A stretch of 64,000 nucleotides of DNA from Bacillus mobilis (GCF_001884045.1 NZ_MACF01000137.1:1-64000); one strand, 5' to 3'. Shown: positions 20,877 through 29,680, numbered from the stretch's first letter. Notes: a model not told the origin generated them from the letters alone. Program-made: numbers and translations.

Positions 20877-22496
20877 ATGCTGCAACACTCAATTACGAAA
20901 GATGAAATTATGATGATTGCGAATGAGTTCGTCCAAGGACTAGATCCACAGCAAACAGCTGATCAGGAACATGTCGCTACAGCTCGGCACCTATATCGTA
21001 GTGGTTTTGTCTACAACGTTGACTTTGATGGTTATACGCTATCAGGAACTGTAGATGCTACAGGCAGCGTATATAGCGTCCATATCCCGATTCGTAACGT
21101 CGCTGAAAGCTATTGCGATTGCTTCGCACCAACACAATGTGAGCATATGCTTGCTGTGTTACTATCTGCAGCATCTAGTTTCGGGCAAGTAGGAGATGTA
21201 TTAACTTTATTTAAAAATAATACGAAACCTTCCCTTCCTCCTATTCGAACTGCAAGACAAGTATTGCAATCATCAGCTTTTGAAGAAACGGATTATAAAA
21301 GTTGGCAATCATATTTTGATAACGAATATGAATCATTTAAAAAAGAACAAGCTCGGCTTACGTATAAACAAATGTATTTTCTTATGAGTATTTTTACGGA
21401 CTTCTATACGAAACTCGAGCGGAAGGCTCCGCGCATTGTTGCGATACATGAGTTGTTTAGGCTACACGCAGCGCTTTATTGCTTTCAAAAATTACTAGAA
21501 GAGATTCAGGACTTCGAAGCGAATAAAACGTATTCTTATCACCAGCCTGTTAACGTCGTTCGCTTATTTGTAGATAAAGTGGAATCCATCGTTCGGGACT
21601 TACAATCAGAAGCGATTCCTTCAGAGTCTGAAGCAATTTTGCAAGAAACAGCTCGTCTCGTTCACGAAGTCTTCTTCTCCACCGACGCTTATACACAAGA
21701 GAGATTTTTTATTTATCGTCACATATGGAGTGAACTCTTACAAAAGAAAGAGCAACTACAAGAAGAAGAAAAGCGAATCGATACGAAAATCAATCCACTT
21801 TCCAAAGCATTAGCATCTTCTCATCTACTCTTTTTAAATGACGAAGACCTATTAGCGATGGATTTACTTAAGAAACAACCTGCTTCTGTTGTAAGCCTAT
21901 ACTTCTATTGGTTAGAAGAGCTATTAAATACAATGCAGTGGGATCGTGCGAAAAACTGGCTTTCCTTTACGTATAAGCAAGTGAAGAAAACGATACATGA
22001 GCACGAAAATACAATTTTCATAAAAGATATCGTTCGCTTATTTGTCATCATGTATGAAACGTATGCAACCCATACAAATGAACAAGCCGGACTCGAAATG
22101 ATTTTGCAAGAGCTATTACCATATAGTTTCGCAAACTATGAGCAATACGTACTCGCGAAAAAGCAATATCGTACATGGGCAGAACTTCAGCTCTTACATG
22201 GATTTGAAGCCATTGAACTTTTGAAAGAGCCTCTGAAAGATATTGAAAAGGAAGCACCAGAAGCGGCCCTTCCTCTTTATCACCTTGCTGCTACTGAGGC
22301 CATTGAAGAGCGAAATCGTAAATCATATAGACGCGCAGTTCGTTACTTAAAGAAATTACGTACATTATATAAACGATTAAAGCGTACCGATGAATGGGAT
22401 GCTTTCATTATTCACACCGCAAACTTACATTCACGTCTGCGTGCACTACAAGAGGAATTACGGAAAGGAAAATTAATCGATGATCAATCAAACTGA
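20877..22496 (+). CDS. ywqB: SWIM zinc-finger protein (YwqB-like)
   Basis: A 539-residue protein with a SWIM zinc finger near residue 82: CDCFAPTQCEH (CxCx6CxH). The rest is helical and rich in Glu, Leu and Lys. SWIM domains are thought to bind DNA or protein. Its stop overlaps the start of the SNF2 helicase gene by 17 bases, and the same pair (ywqB-ywqA) occurs in B. subtilis, so the two probably form a complex. ATG 20877 follows TACGGAGG. Confidence 0.87.
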   Translation: MLQHSITKDEIMMIANEFVQGLDPQQTADQEHVATARHLYRSGFVYNVDFDGYTLSGTVDATGSVYSVHIPIRNVAESYCDCFAPTQCEHMLAVLLSAASSFGQVGDVLTLFKNNTKPSLPPIRTARQVLQSSAFEETDYKSWQSYFDNEYESFKKEQARLTYKQMYFLMSIFTDFYTKLERKAPRIVAIHELFRLHAALYCFQKLLEEIQDFEANKTYSYHQPVNVVRLFVDKVESIVRDLQSEAIPSESEAILQETARLVHEVFFSTDAYTQERFFIYRHIWSELLQKKEQLQEEEKRIDTKINPLSKALASSHLLFLNDEDLLAMDLLKKQPASVVSLYFYWLEELLNTMQWDRAKNWLSFTYKQVKKTIHEHENTIFIKDIVRLFVIMYETYATHTNEQAGLEMILQELLPYSFANYEQYVLAKKQYRTWAELQLLHGFEAIELLKEPLKDIEKEAPEAALPLYHLAATEAIEERNRKSYRRAVRYLKKLRTLYKRLKRTDEWDAFIIHTANLHSRLRALQEELRKGKLIDDQSN

Positions 22497-25236
22497 AGTA
22501 ACAATTAGGCTCCAGCACGTTAGTCAAGGTTGGTTCCTTTGGGGAGAAGATGACAGCGGTACTCCATTATCCGTAACAAGTTGGAAACGAAATGCATTTA
22601 CATGGCACTCCACTTCCTTCTACGGCACGTTTCTAAAAGAAGCGACCTTTGAAGGAAAACAAGGTGTTATGCTAACAAACGCACAAGCATTTGAATACAT
22701 CGCTAATAAACCGATGAACTCCTTTGCCCATATTCAAATGAACGGCCCTATTACAGCACTTACGGAAGATGCGAACGAATTATGGGATGCCTTCATCAGC
22801 GGTAGCTTCGTACCTGATATGGAGCGTTGGTCTCAGCAACCATCTTGGAAAGTTCAAAATACCCCAATCGAAGACGACACATTGGCATCTCTTTTCTCGA
22901 CTGCGGTAAATGAAAGCATATTACAAGATAACCGTTCAAATGATGGATGGGAAGATGCCAAGAGACTTTATGAACATTACGACTTTACGAAAAGACAATT
23001 GGATGCAGCACTACATGAAGAAGATTGGCTTCGCAAAATTGGTTACATTGAAGATGACCTTCCCTTTACAATCGGACTACGGCTACAAGAACCGCAAGAA
23101 GAATTTGAAATGTGGAAGCTTGAAACAATTGTTACACCAAAGCGCGGGGCACATCGCATATATGTATATGAGAGTATCGATTCTTTACCAAAGCGATGGC
23201 ACGATTATGAAGAACGTATTCTAGAAACACAAGAAGGCTTCAGTAAGCTCGTACCGTGGTTAAAAGAAGACGAGATGTTCCGAAGTGAACTCTTTGAAAC
23301 AGAAGCGTGGAACTTCTTAACGGAAGCAAGTAACGAATTACTCGCCGCAGGTATTACGATTTTACTACCATCATGGTGGCAAAATTTAAAAGCAACAAAA
23401 CCAAAATTACGTGTACAGCTGAAGCAAAATGCTACGCAAACGCAATCTTTCTTTGGCATGAATACGCTTGTTAATTTTGACTGGCGCATTTCAACGAACG
23501 GCATTGATTTGTCCGAAAGCGAATTTTTCGAACTCGTTGAACAAAACAAACGGTTATTCAATATAAATGGTCAATGGATGAGACTGGATCCAGCCTTTAT
23601 TGAAGAAGTACGAAAACTCATGAACCGTGCCGATAAATATGGACTCGAAATGAAAGATGTCCTTCAGCAACATTTATCAAACACTGCTGAGGCAGAAATT
23701 GTAGAAGAAGATAGTCCATTTACCGATATTGAAATCGAACTAGATGGATATTATGAAGAGCTATTCCAAAAACTATTACACATTGGAGATATTCCAAAAG
23801 TAGATGTCCCTTCTGCACTAAACGCAACACTCCGTCCATATCAACAACATGGCATTGAGTGGTTATTATATTTAAGAAAGCTTGGATTCGGAGCATTATT
23901 AGCTGACGACATGGGACTTGGGAAAAGTATTCAAACGATCACTTACTTACTATATATAAAAGAGAACAATCTCCAAACAGGCCCTGCCTTAATCGTGGCA
24001 CCGACATCTGTTCTTGGAAATTGGCAAAAAGAATTTGAGCGTTTCGCACCAAATTTACGTGTTCAGTTACATTATGGAAGTAACCGAGCGAAAGGCGAAT
24101 CATTTAAAGACTTCCTTCAATCAACAGATGTTATATTAACATCTTATGCATTAGCTCAGCTTGATGAAGAAGAACTGAGTACGTTATGCTGGGATGCTGT
24201 TATTTTGGATGAAGCACAAAATATTAAAAACCCACATACGAAACAGTCGAAGGCAGTACGAAACTTGCCAGCAAATCACAAAATCGCTTTAACCGGGACA
24301 CCGATGGAAAACCGACTTGCCGAGCTTTGGTCTATTTTCGACTTCATTAATCATGGATATCTTGGCAGCTTAGGACAATTCCAGCGCCGCTTCGTCTCAC
24401 CGATTGAAAAAGACCGTGACGAAGGAAAAATCCAACAAGTTCAACGTTTTATCTCGCCATTTTTACTGCGTCGTACGAAGAAAGATCAAACCGTCGCATT
24501 AAACTTACCAGATAAGCAAGAACAGAAAGCTTACTGCCCACTTACTGGTGAACAAGCTTCCTTATATGAACAACTTGTTCAAGATACATTGCAAAATGTA
24601 GAAGGATTAAGCGGGATTGAAAGACGCGGATTTATATTACTCATGCTGAACAAGCTCAAACAAATTTGTAATCACCCTGCTCTTTATTTAAAGGAAACAG
24701 AACCAAAAGACATCATCGAACGTTCCATGAAAACGAGCACGCTAATGGAACTCATTGAAAATATAAAAGATCAAAATGAAAGTTGTTTAATCTTCACACA
24801 ATACATCGGTATGGGAAACATGCTAAAAAATATGTTAGAAGAACATTTCGGTCAGCGCGTCCTCTTCTTAAACGGTAGTGTACCGAAGAAAGAGCGTGAC
24901 AAAATGATCGAGCAATTCCAAAACGGAACGTATGACATTTTTATCTTATCGTTAAAAGCAGGTGGAACTGGCTTAAACTTAACCGCTGCCAACCATGTCA
25001 TTCACTATGACCGTTGGTGGAATCCAGCTGTAGAAAATCAAGCAACAGACCGCGCATATCGCATTGGTCAAAAACGCTTCGTTCACGTTCATAAACTTAT
25101 TACAACAGGGACACTCGAAGAGAGAATTGATGAAATGTTAGAAAGAAAACAATCATTAAACAACGCCGTCATTACAACCGATAGTTGGATGACCGAACTA
25201 TCTACAGATGAACTAAAAGAATTACTTGGTGTATGA
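22480..25236 (+). CDS. ywqA: SNF2-family helicase (YwqA-like)
   Basis: A 918-residue SNF2/RapA-type ATPase. The N-terminal half (to about residue 440) is the SNF2-associated region. Motif I is ADDMGLGKSIQT near 480, motif II DEAQ near 577, motif III LTGTPMENR near 605, and the second RecA lobe ends with DRAYRIGQKR near 865. Such proteins move along DNA and remodel bound protein or polymerase. It overlaps ywqB by 17 bases and is translationally coupled to it. The unit ends in a terminator. Confidence 0.95.
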   Translation: MINQTEVTIRLQHVSQGWFLWGEDDSGTPLSVTSWKRNAFTWHSTSFYGTFLKEATFEGKQGVMLTNAQAFEYIANKPMNSFAHIQMNGPITALTEDANELWDAFISGSFVPDMERWSQQPSWKVQNTPIEDDTLASLFSTAVNESILQDNRSNDGWEDAKRLYEHYDFTKRQLDAALHEEDWLRKIGYIEDDLPFTIGLRLQEPQEEFEMWKLETIVTPKRGAHRIYVYESIDSLPKRWHDYEERILETQEGFSKLVPWLKEDEMFRSELFETEAWNFLTEASNELLAAGITILLPSWWQNLKATKPKLRVQLKQNATQTQSFFGMNTLVNFDWRISTNGIDLSESEFFELVEQNKRLFNINGQWMRLDPAFIEEVRKLMNRADKYGLEMKDVLQQHLSNTAEAEIVEEDSPFTDIEIELDGYYEELFQKLLHIGDIPKVDVPSALNATLRPYQQHGIEWLLYLRKLGFGALLADDMGLGKSIQTITYLLYIKENNLQTGPALIVAPTSVLGNWQKEFERFAPNLRVQLHYGSNRAKGESFKDFLQSTDVILTSYALAQLDEEELSTLCWDAVILDEAQNIKNPHTKQSKAVRNLPANHKIALTGTPMENRLAELWSIFDFINHGYLGSLGQFQRRFVSPIEKDRDEGKIQQVQRFISPFLLRRTKKDQTVALNLPDKQEQKAYCPLTGEQASLYEQLVQDTLQNVEGLSGIERRGFILLMLNKLKQICNHPALYLKETEPKDIIERSMKTSTLMELIENIKDQNESCLIFTQYIGMGNMLKNMLEEHFGQRVLFLNGSVPKKERDKMIEQFQNGTYDIFILSLKAGGTGLNLTAANHVIHYDRWWNPAVENQATDRAYRIGQKRFVHVHKLITTGTLEERIDEMLERKQSLNNAVITTDSWMTELSTDELKELLGV

Positions 25237-25238
25237 GC

Positions 25239-25275
25239 AAAAGGAGCTAATCTCAAAAGATTAGCTCCTTTTTCT
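25239..25275. terminator. Bidirectional terminator between ywqA and the vanZ-like gene
   Basis: A 13-bp perfect stem AAGGAGCTAATCT/AGATTAGCTCCTT. The stop of the convergent vanZ-like gene lies inside its right arm. Confidence 0.9.
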
Positions 25276-25746
25276 ATTCCAAAACCAATTGCTTATTATA
25301 ATTCCTGTTAATCCGCCGCATGTATCCAGTAATGAATCTTGCCACATCGGTGTACGGTCTCCCGTAAACCATTGATGAATTTCATCAAATGTTGCATATC
25401 CCGCTACGAAAAGAAGGGCGTATATAAAACACCGCTTTCTTGAATAACCTGATCGATGAAAAGCATAATACGTCAATGAACCGAGCATAAAGAACACCAT
25501 AAAATGAGCACCTTTACGAAGGAAAAACTCAACAAATCCACCTACACCTTTATTTGCAATGCTAACAGGTGTACCACCGCCATAATCGATAGATACCCAT
25601 GAGAAATGCTCTTTCACAAACTCCACATTTACATATTGTTCAATATCCGAACGCATATCCTGCTTTTTATATGGTTGTGCCGAGGAATAGAAAATCAACC
25701 CCATCCATAGTAAAACAGGAATCCAAAATAACCATTTACGATTCAT
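25261..25746 (-). CDS. VanZ-family membrane protein
   Basis: A 161-residue protein with four membrane segments and the family pattern: RKGAHFMVFFMLG near residue 80 and FDEIHQWFTGDRTPMWQDSLLDTCGG near 120-145. VanZ-like proteins are linked to teicoplanin resistance in the vancomycin operon but are common in Bacillus without known function. It stands alone here. ATG 25746 follows GAGAGGGG. The final codons overlap the terminator stem. Confidence 0.85.
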   Translation of the reverse strand: MNRKWLFWIPVLLWMGLIFYSSAQPYKKQDMRSDIEQYVNVEFVKEHFSWVSIDYGGGTPVSIANKGVGGFVEFFLRKGAHFMVFFMLGSLTYYAFHRSGYSRKRCFIYALLFVAGYATFDEIHQWFTGDRTPMWQDSLLDTCGGLTGIIISNWFWNRKRS

Positions 25747-25856
25747 TCTTCCGAAACCCCTCTCTTAGTCTTTTAAGCGTACCAAAAAAAAGAATAAATT
25801 TCACGCCAAAACATGACATTCACGCCCTATTTATAAAGTGAAAGGGGGTGATAAGC

Positions 25857-26081
25857 ATGGCAGTCGAAACAATCGTAATGGACTTAACTTTACGTCTTGT
25901 CTTAAACAGTGGATTAGATAAGAACGGAAAAACAGTTTTTAAGCACAAACAATTTAAGCGTGTGAAAACAAACGCAAACTTAGAGCAAGTACAAAACGTA
26001 GCACGTGCTCTTGCTTCTGTACAAGCATCACCGCTTCACGCTATACAACTTGTTAGCACATCAGATCTTTCTAACCTATAA
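25857..26081 (+). CDS. DUF1659 small protein
   Basis: A 74-residue soluble protein matching the DUF1659 pattern: beta strands with LRLVLNSGLDKNGKTVFKHK and a C-terminal helix ending in LSNL. ATG 25857 is preceded by AAAGGGGG; a GTG at 25848 lies in the ribosome site and is not used. It is followed by a hairpin repeat and then a DUF2922 gene. The two families are commonly adjacent in Firmicutes. Function unknown. Confidence 0.82.
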   Translation: MAVETIVMDLTLRLVLNSGLDKNGKTVFKHKQFKRVKTNANLEQVQNVARALASVQASPLHAIQLVSTSDLSNL

Positions 26082-26142
26082 GGTGAAGCTTTAATCAGTG
26101 GGGTGTTCATCCCCCGCTGATTATTAGCCAACACCAATCGTC
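26079..26142 (+). repeat. bcr-like hairpin repeat, copy A
   Basis: It begins at the stop codon of the DUF1659 gene with AAGGTGAAGCTTTAATCAG and folds into a stem (AATCAG...CTGATT) before ATTATTAGCC and CACCAATCG. The same landmarks occur at 58231-58386 and, on the other strand, at 56218-56270. This matches a dispersed family in the B. cereus group; the bcr name is from memory. Confidence 0.65.
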
Positions 26143-26180
26143 CCTGCCTAACCGGATAAATAAAAAGGAGGAAATAACAT

Positions 26181-26396
26181 ATGCAAGTACTAGAATTAAT
26201 TTTCGCAAAAGAAGATGGAAAAACAGTTGTTTTTTCTATCGAAAAACCTATCACACCCGTCGATGCACAAGTCGTAGATCAAGTAATGGATACGATTCTT
26301 GCCTCATCTGTATTTTCATCAATTAATGATACTACTCGAAAAAAAGGAGCCCGTCTTGTAGAGAGGAATGTATCTGAAGTTCCCATTACTCTATAA
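26181..26396 (+). CDS. DUF2922 small protein
   Basis: A 71-residue soluble protein of the DUF2922 type (FAKEDGKTVVFSIEKPI near residue 8, KGARLVER near 55). ATG 26181 follows AAAAGGAGG. It pairs with the DUF1659 gene 100 bases upstream and is probably co-transcribed, although a hairpin repeat lies between them. Function unknown. A bidirectional terminator follows. Confidence 0.82.
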   Translation: MQVLELIFAKEDGKTVVFSIEKPITPVDAQVVDQVMDTILASSVFSSINDTTRKKGARLVERNVSEVPITL

Positions 26397-26399
26397 ATG

Positions 26400-26441
26400 A
26401 AAAAGACGAATCTGCATCATTTTGCAGATTCGTCTTTTTTC
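26400..26441. terminator. Bidirectional terminator
   Basis: A stem of about 17 bp, AAAAAGACGAATCTGCA with TGCAGATTCGTCTTTTT, between convergent genes. The end of the minus-strand gene overlaps it. Confidence 0.92.
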
Positions 26442-26815
26442 TTCGGCATTTCAATCGGAATAAATATTTTTGAAAAACCGACGCATACATATTTATAGTG
26501 TTCTCCACCTATATCAAACTCGGTCGTATATGTTGAGAAGAAAATATAATCACTTCGCTTTGTATAATTCTCGATTAATAATCCAACTTGTGGCTCAACA
26601 TATTTTTTCGCCAACTTCTTACCAGCCGATGCTAAATCGCCAAGGAGACCCTCTTCATTTTCCTTTTGAACTTCGTCTAGCTTCTTACTTACATCATTAC
26701 GTTTCATAAACTGCTTTGCTGCCCAATCCGTATATTCACCTTTACTCGGATTACTATTTGCTAAATATACTAGAAGAACAACAACTAGAGCCATAATAAT
26801 ATACTTTTTCTTCAT
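26417..26815 (-). CDS. DUF4359-type exported or membrane-anchored protein
   Basis: A 132-residue protein with an N-terminal signal anchor (residues 5-20), NPSKGEYTDWAAKQ at about 22-35, a charged helical region and a C-terminal beta-rich half ending in a Lys-rich tail. It resembles the DUF4359 family, of unknown function. ATG 26815 is preceded by GGCGGTGAG. It is a single-gene unit. Confidence 0.7.
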   Translation of the reverse strand: MKKKYIIMALVVVLLVYLANSNPSKGEYTDWAAKQFMKRNDVSKKLDEVQKENEEGLLGDLASAGKKLAKKYVEPQVGLLIENYTKRSDYIFFSTYTTEFDIGGEHYKYVCVGFSKIFIPIEMPKKKDESAK

Positions 26816-26971
26816 ACTATCTCACCGCCTACTCTTTTCTATTTTCATATATATGTACAAGCGATGCAAATTAGAAAGACTATCATCTATTGATTGTAAA
26901 CGAATAGCCAAAATTTACAATATGAAACAGAATATTAACAATTAATTTACTTAATTCGTATATAATTATAT

Positions 26972-26986
26972 TGAGAATTATTATCA
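26972..26986 (+). promoter_or_regulatory. Fur-box-like site in the comK leader
   Basis: TGAGAATTATTATCA matches the Bacillus 7-1-7 Fur box TGATAATNATTATCA at every fixed position but one. It lies just downstream of a TATAAT (26961-26966) and just before the ribosome site of the comK-like gene, a good place for a repressor. Binding is inferred. Confidence 0.5.
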
Positions 26987-27009
26987 TTTATAAAGGGGGA
27001 ATCAAATTT

Positions 27010-27516
27010 ATGAATGAAGAAAATGATATTATTATTTCTAATTCTACAATGATGTTAGAACCATACAAGCACCCTTATTATCAAACAAAGATTATCGAAA
27101 GTAGCGGGAACCATCTTTACTCCTGTCAAACTGCTCTCCAACTCATCAAACAATCTTGTCTAACCAATGTTCACTCTACTTACCAAGGCAGACGAAAAGC
27201 AGTTCAAACAAACTTTCATTTCAAACAAAATGTCCCAATTCCAATTAATCATCGAGAATATATTTGTGCTTTCCCGACAGAATCTCCTTCTTCTCCAAAC
27301 TGTATATGGCTGTTTTATAACCATATAGATGACATAGAGTTTTTCAAAAAGAGTAAAAAAGCTAACATTCATTTTTCAAATGGTACTACTACAACAATAC
27401 ATATCAGTCCCCATAGGCTAAAACAACAATTATTAAAAGCTGGATACGTATTATCACGTATGAACATGCAAGATTCACTACAATTTAAAAGCCTCTTATT
27501 ACATTTACTACCTTAA
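27010..27516 (+). CDS. comK: ComK-family competence transcription factor
   Basis: A 168-residue protein with the ComK pattern: STYQGRRKAV near residue 57, ICAFPTESPSSPNCIWLF at about 82-99 (compare FLFPTLSSTRPQCGW in B. subtilis), and a FSNGTTTTIHIS block near 120-131. ComK is the master activator of DNA-uptake genes and binds AT-boxes. The protein is somewhat shorter at the C-terminus than B. subtilis ComK. B. cereus has two paralogues, and the position suggests ComK2, but I cannot prove that. ATG 27010 follows AAAGGGGG by ten bases; an upstream in-frame ATG has no site. Confidence 0.85.
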   Translation: MNEENDIIISNSTMMLEPYKHPYYQTKIIESSGNHLYSCQTALQLIKQSCLTNVHSTYQGRRKAVQTNFHFKQNVPIPINHREYICAFPTESPSSPNCIWLFYNHIDDIEFFKKSKKANIHFSNGTTTTIHISPHRLKQQLLKAGYVLSRMNMQDSLQFKSLLLHLLP

Positions 27517-27526
27517 CATAATAAGT

Positions 27527-27561
27527 AGAATGGAAAGCAATATCCCTTGCCTTCCATTCTT
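27527..27561. terminator. Bidirectional terminator between comK and the sigma factor gene
   Basis: A 13-bp stem AGAATGGAAAGCA/TGCCTTCCATTCT with one mismatch, between convergent genes. Confidence 0.8.
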
Positions 27562-27571
27562 ATGATAATAT

Positions 27572-28042
27572 TTACCCTCTTAAGCTATTTCGCATTTTCT
27601 CAAGTGCTTGCCGATACATCCACCTCACTTGATAATAGGTCATTTCCATCTCGCTAGCGATTTCTCCCATCGTTTTCCCTACAAAAAATCGTTCAAAAAT
27701 AATGTACTTCTCCTTCTCATCTAATACACTCATAAAATCCTTCGCTTTCATTTCAATATCTTCAAAATGGAAGATATCCTCATACTCTCCTACATATACA
27801 CACTTTTCTTGCACCGCAAACTCTTTCTTCAACCTTTCTAATATATACCCCCGCACAGTTACAACTGCATATGCTGGGAAACTTCCTTTTTCCGCATCAA
27901 ATCTTTCATACGCATACCAAAGACCGATTAAACCACATTGATAATACTCTTCATGATCTTGATAAATACCTAATTTCTTTATTTGATTCACAATCATACC
28001 TTCGTACAAAACAACCGCCTCTTTAAAAGTTGCTGGTTTCAC
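27572..28042 (-). CDS. Small sigma-70 family RNA polymerase sigma factor
   Basis: A 156-residue protein with sigma region 2 (about 8-75, including YYQCGLIGLWYAYERFD and PAYAVVTVRGYILERLKKE) and region 4 (about 105-155, with MGEIASEMEMTYYQVRWMYRQALEKMR as the helix-turn-helix). It lacks regions 1 and 3, as in ECF-like or phage-type small sigma factors. No anti-sigma gene lies beside it. Start is GTG 28042, with no strong ribosome site, so it may be poorly translated. It converges with comK, and a spaced repeat array lies upstream. The targets are unknown. Confidence 0.8.
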   Translation of the reverse strand: MKPATFKEAVVLYEGMIVNQIKKLGIYQDHEEYYQCGLIGLWYAYERFDAEKGSFPAYAVVTVRGYILERLKKEFAVQEKCVYVGEYEDIFHFEDIEMKAKDFMSVLDEKEKYIIFERFFVGKTMGEIASEMEMTYYQVRWMYRQALEKMRNSLRG

Positions 28043-28131
28043 ACAGTACCCACTTCTAAAAGGTATACCTCTTTGTTATTCCGCCGGTACCTCCACAATA
28101 TAAAAATAAAGAAGCGATTTCACTGTGAGTA

Positions 28132-28204
28132 ATTTCAAATACTACCGCCGAAATTTGAAATTACATGAAATAGAATTTGAAATTTTACTGGTCGTATTTG
28201 AAAT
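28132..28204 (-). promoter_or_regulatory. Four evenly spaced ATTTGAAAT boxes upstream of the sigma factor gene
   Basis: The 9-mer ATTTGAAAT occurs at 28153, 28175 and 28196, and its reverse complement at 28132. The starts are 21, 22 and 21 bases apart, or two helical turns, so all lie on one face of the DNA. The array is about 90-160 bases upstream of the sigma gene start. It looks like a cooperative regulator site. The regulator is unknown. Confidence 0.5.
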
Positions 28205-28214
28205 AAGGGTAAAA

Positions 28215-28248
28215 ATAAAAAAGGTGACTCTTGGAAGAGCCACCTTTT
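28215..28248 (-). terminator. Terminator after the tandem Yip1 genes
   Basis: A 12-bp stem AAGGTGACTCTT/AAGAGCCACCTT (one mismatch or G-U) followed on the minus strand by a T-run. Confidence 0.9.
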
Positions 28249-28260
28249 CATCCAATCATA

Positions 28261-28938
28261 TTATGCACCAATGCCAGCTAACCCTTTTACGACACCTAAT
28301 GCAACTGTTAAAACGAAGAAAATTACAATTAATGTTGTAGCTTGTTTCTTACTTAAGCCAGCTACAATATGTAACCCTAGTCCCGTTAGAGCCAAACTCC
28401 AAATATTGAAGATTTCAATTGAAGAGCCAATTCCATGTAACACTGTTCCTTTTTCAAATAAAGGAGCTAAACTTGTATAAATATCAACACCATTTCCATC
28501 AAATACAAAGCCTAATGCTACATTTAACAATCCACCAATGTAATAAACAAGGTTAGCATATAAGTAAATAGATAATATCTTCATGTACGGAGTATCATTG
28601 CTCATAAACATCATAATAATTTTATAAATACCAGCTGCAATAAATAGACCTATAGGCGTACCTAATACACCAACAAGTGCTCCACCACCAAGAGCAAATC
28701 CTTTTATCATTGCTCCCGCTTCACCATTTAACTCTTTTGCCATTTCTGGAGTATTAATTAGCGTTAAGTATGCTGCACCTGTTGCCATAATCGTTCCCAA
28801 TAAAATAAGTAAGACAAATGCGATCCAGACCGGACTTTTCGTCTTCATTCTCTCAAACTGTTCACCTGGAGATGTAATCATCCCTAATAACGATGGCTTT
28901 TTAGAACCTACATCTTGCGTATTAATATTCGTTTCCAT
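28261..28938 (-). CDS. yknW: Yip1-family membrane protein, second copy (YknW-like)
   Basis: A 225-residue protein with five or six membrane helices and the Yip1 domain. The cytoplasmic N-terminus reads KPSLLGMITSPGEQFERMK (about residues 13-31). It is clearly a tandem paralogue of the gene just upstream: N-termini, ribosome sites (GGCGTTATAATGGA) and the region GIGSSIEIF are shared. In B. subtilis YknW assists the YknXYZ exporter that protects against the SDP toxin. The same role is inferred here. Last gene of the unit, followed by a terminator. Confidence 0.82.
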   Translation of the reverse strand: METNINTQDVGSKKPSLLGMITSPGEQFERMKTKSPVWIAFVLLILLGTIMATGAAYLTLINTPEMAKELNGEAGAMIKGFALGGGALVGVLGTPIGLFIAAGIYKIIMMFMSNDTPYMKILSIYLYANLVYYIGGLLNVALGFVFDGNGVDIYTSLAPLFEKGTVLHGIGSSIEIFNIWSLALTGLGLHIVAGLSKKQATTLIVIFFVLTVALGVVKGLAGIGA

Positions 28939-28954
28939 TATAACGCCCCCCTAT

Positions 28955-29653
28955 TTATACTGGCATATTTGGTAAGAATGCCGCAATTAACATAATAATT
29001 GCCGTTAAGAATAATGCTTTAATGATGAATAAAACGATAATTGGAATCGCTGCTTTCACTTTACTTACTCCCGCTGTAATTTGCAGTCCTAACCAAATTA
29101 AAACGATATTCCATAAATAAAATACTTCAATCGAACTCCCTATTCCATAAGCAACTGAACCTTGCTCAAATAGTGGTCCTAAGCTTGTATACGCAGTTGG
29201 TGCGACACCTAAAATGAAAGCGATAATACCATTAATAAATCCACCAATAATAACAACAATGTTTGCATATACAATAATTGTGACTAATTTTTTATAAGAG
29301 GTATCATTCCCATAGAACATCATAAACACTTTATAAATAGCTGCAACAACGAATGTTGCCAGCATACCACCTATAGTACCCGACACAATGCCAGAAATAA
29401 CATCGGATGTCAGTGAACTCTGTCCTGCGAATTCACCTAGTTCTTTTTTCACTTTCACCATCTCAGGTGACGTATTCGTAACGTATGTAGTAAAAGCATT
29501 TAACAGCCCTTGTAATAGCGCCATTAAGAAGAACATACCCCAAACTTTCTCGCTCGTCTTCATTCTCTCAAACTGTAAACCAGGAGAAGTAATCATTCCA
29601 AACAATGATGGCTTCTCTCCGCCAGCTTTTTGTGTATTCAAATTCGCCTCCAT
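28955..29653 (-). CDS. yknW: Yip1-family membrane protein, first copy (YknW-like)
   Basis: A 232-residue Yip1-domain protein with KPSLFGMITSPGLQFERMK at residues 14-32, several membrane helices and GIGSSIEVFYLW near residue 175. It is a paralogue of the next gene, 16 bases downstream. It follows yknZ by about 125 bases, a gap that contains two strong hairpins without a T-run. In B. subtilis the single YknW is encoded ahead of yknXYZ; here two copies lie after it. Confidence 0.82.
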   Translation of the reverse strand: MEANLNTQKAGGEKPSLFGMITSPGLQFERMKTSEKVWGMFFLMALLQGLLNAFTTYVTNTSPEMVKVKKELGEFAGQSSLTSDVISGIVSGTIGGMLATFVVAAIYKVFMMFYGNDTSYKKLVTIIVYANIVVIIGGFINGIIAFILGVAPTAYTSLGPLFEQGSVAYGIGSSIEVFYLWNIVLIWLGLQITAGVSKVKAAIPIIVLFIIKALFLTAIIMLIAAFLPNMPV

Positions 29654-29680
29654 TATAACGCCTCCTTCTATTTATATAAC

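Noticed and set aside
28132-28204. Classical ComK box upstream of the sigma gene
   Set aside because: The boxes are ATTTGAAAT at 21-22 bases, not AAAA-N5-TTTT pairs, so I do not call them K-boxes.
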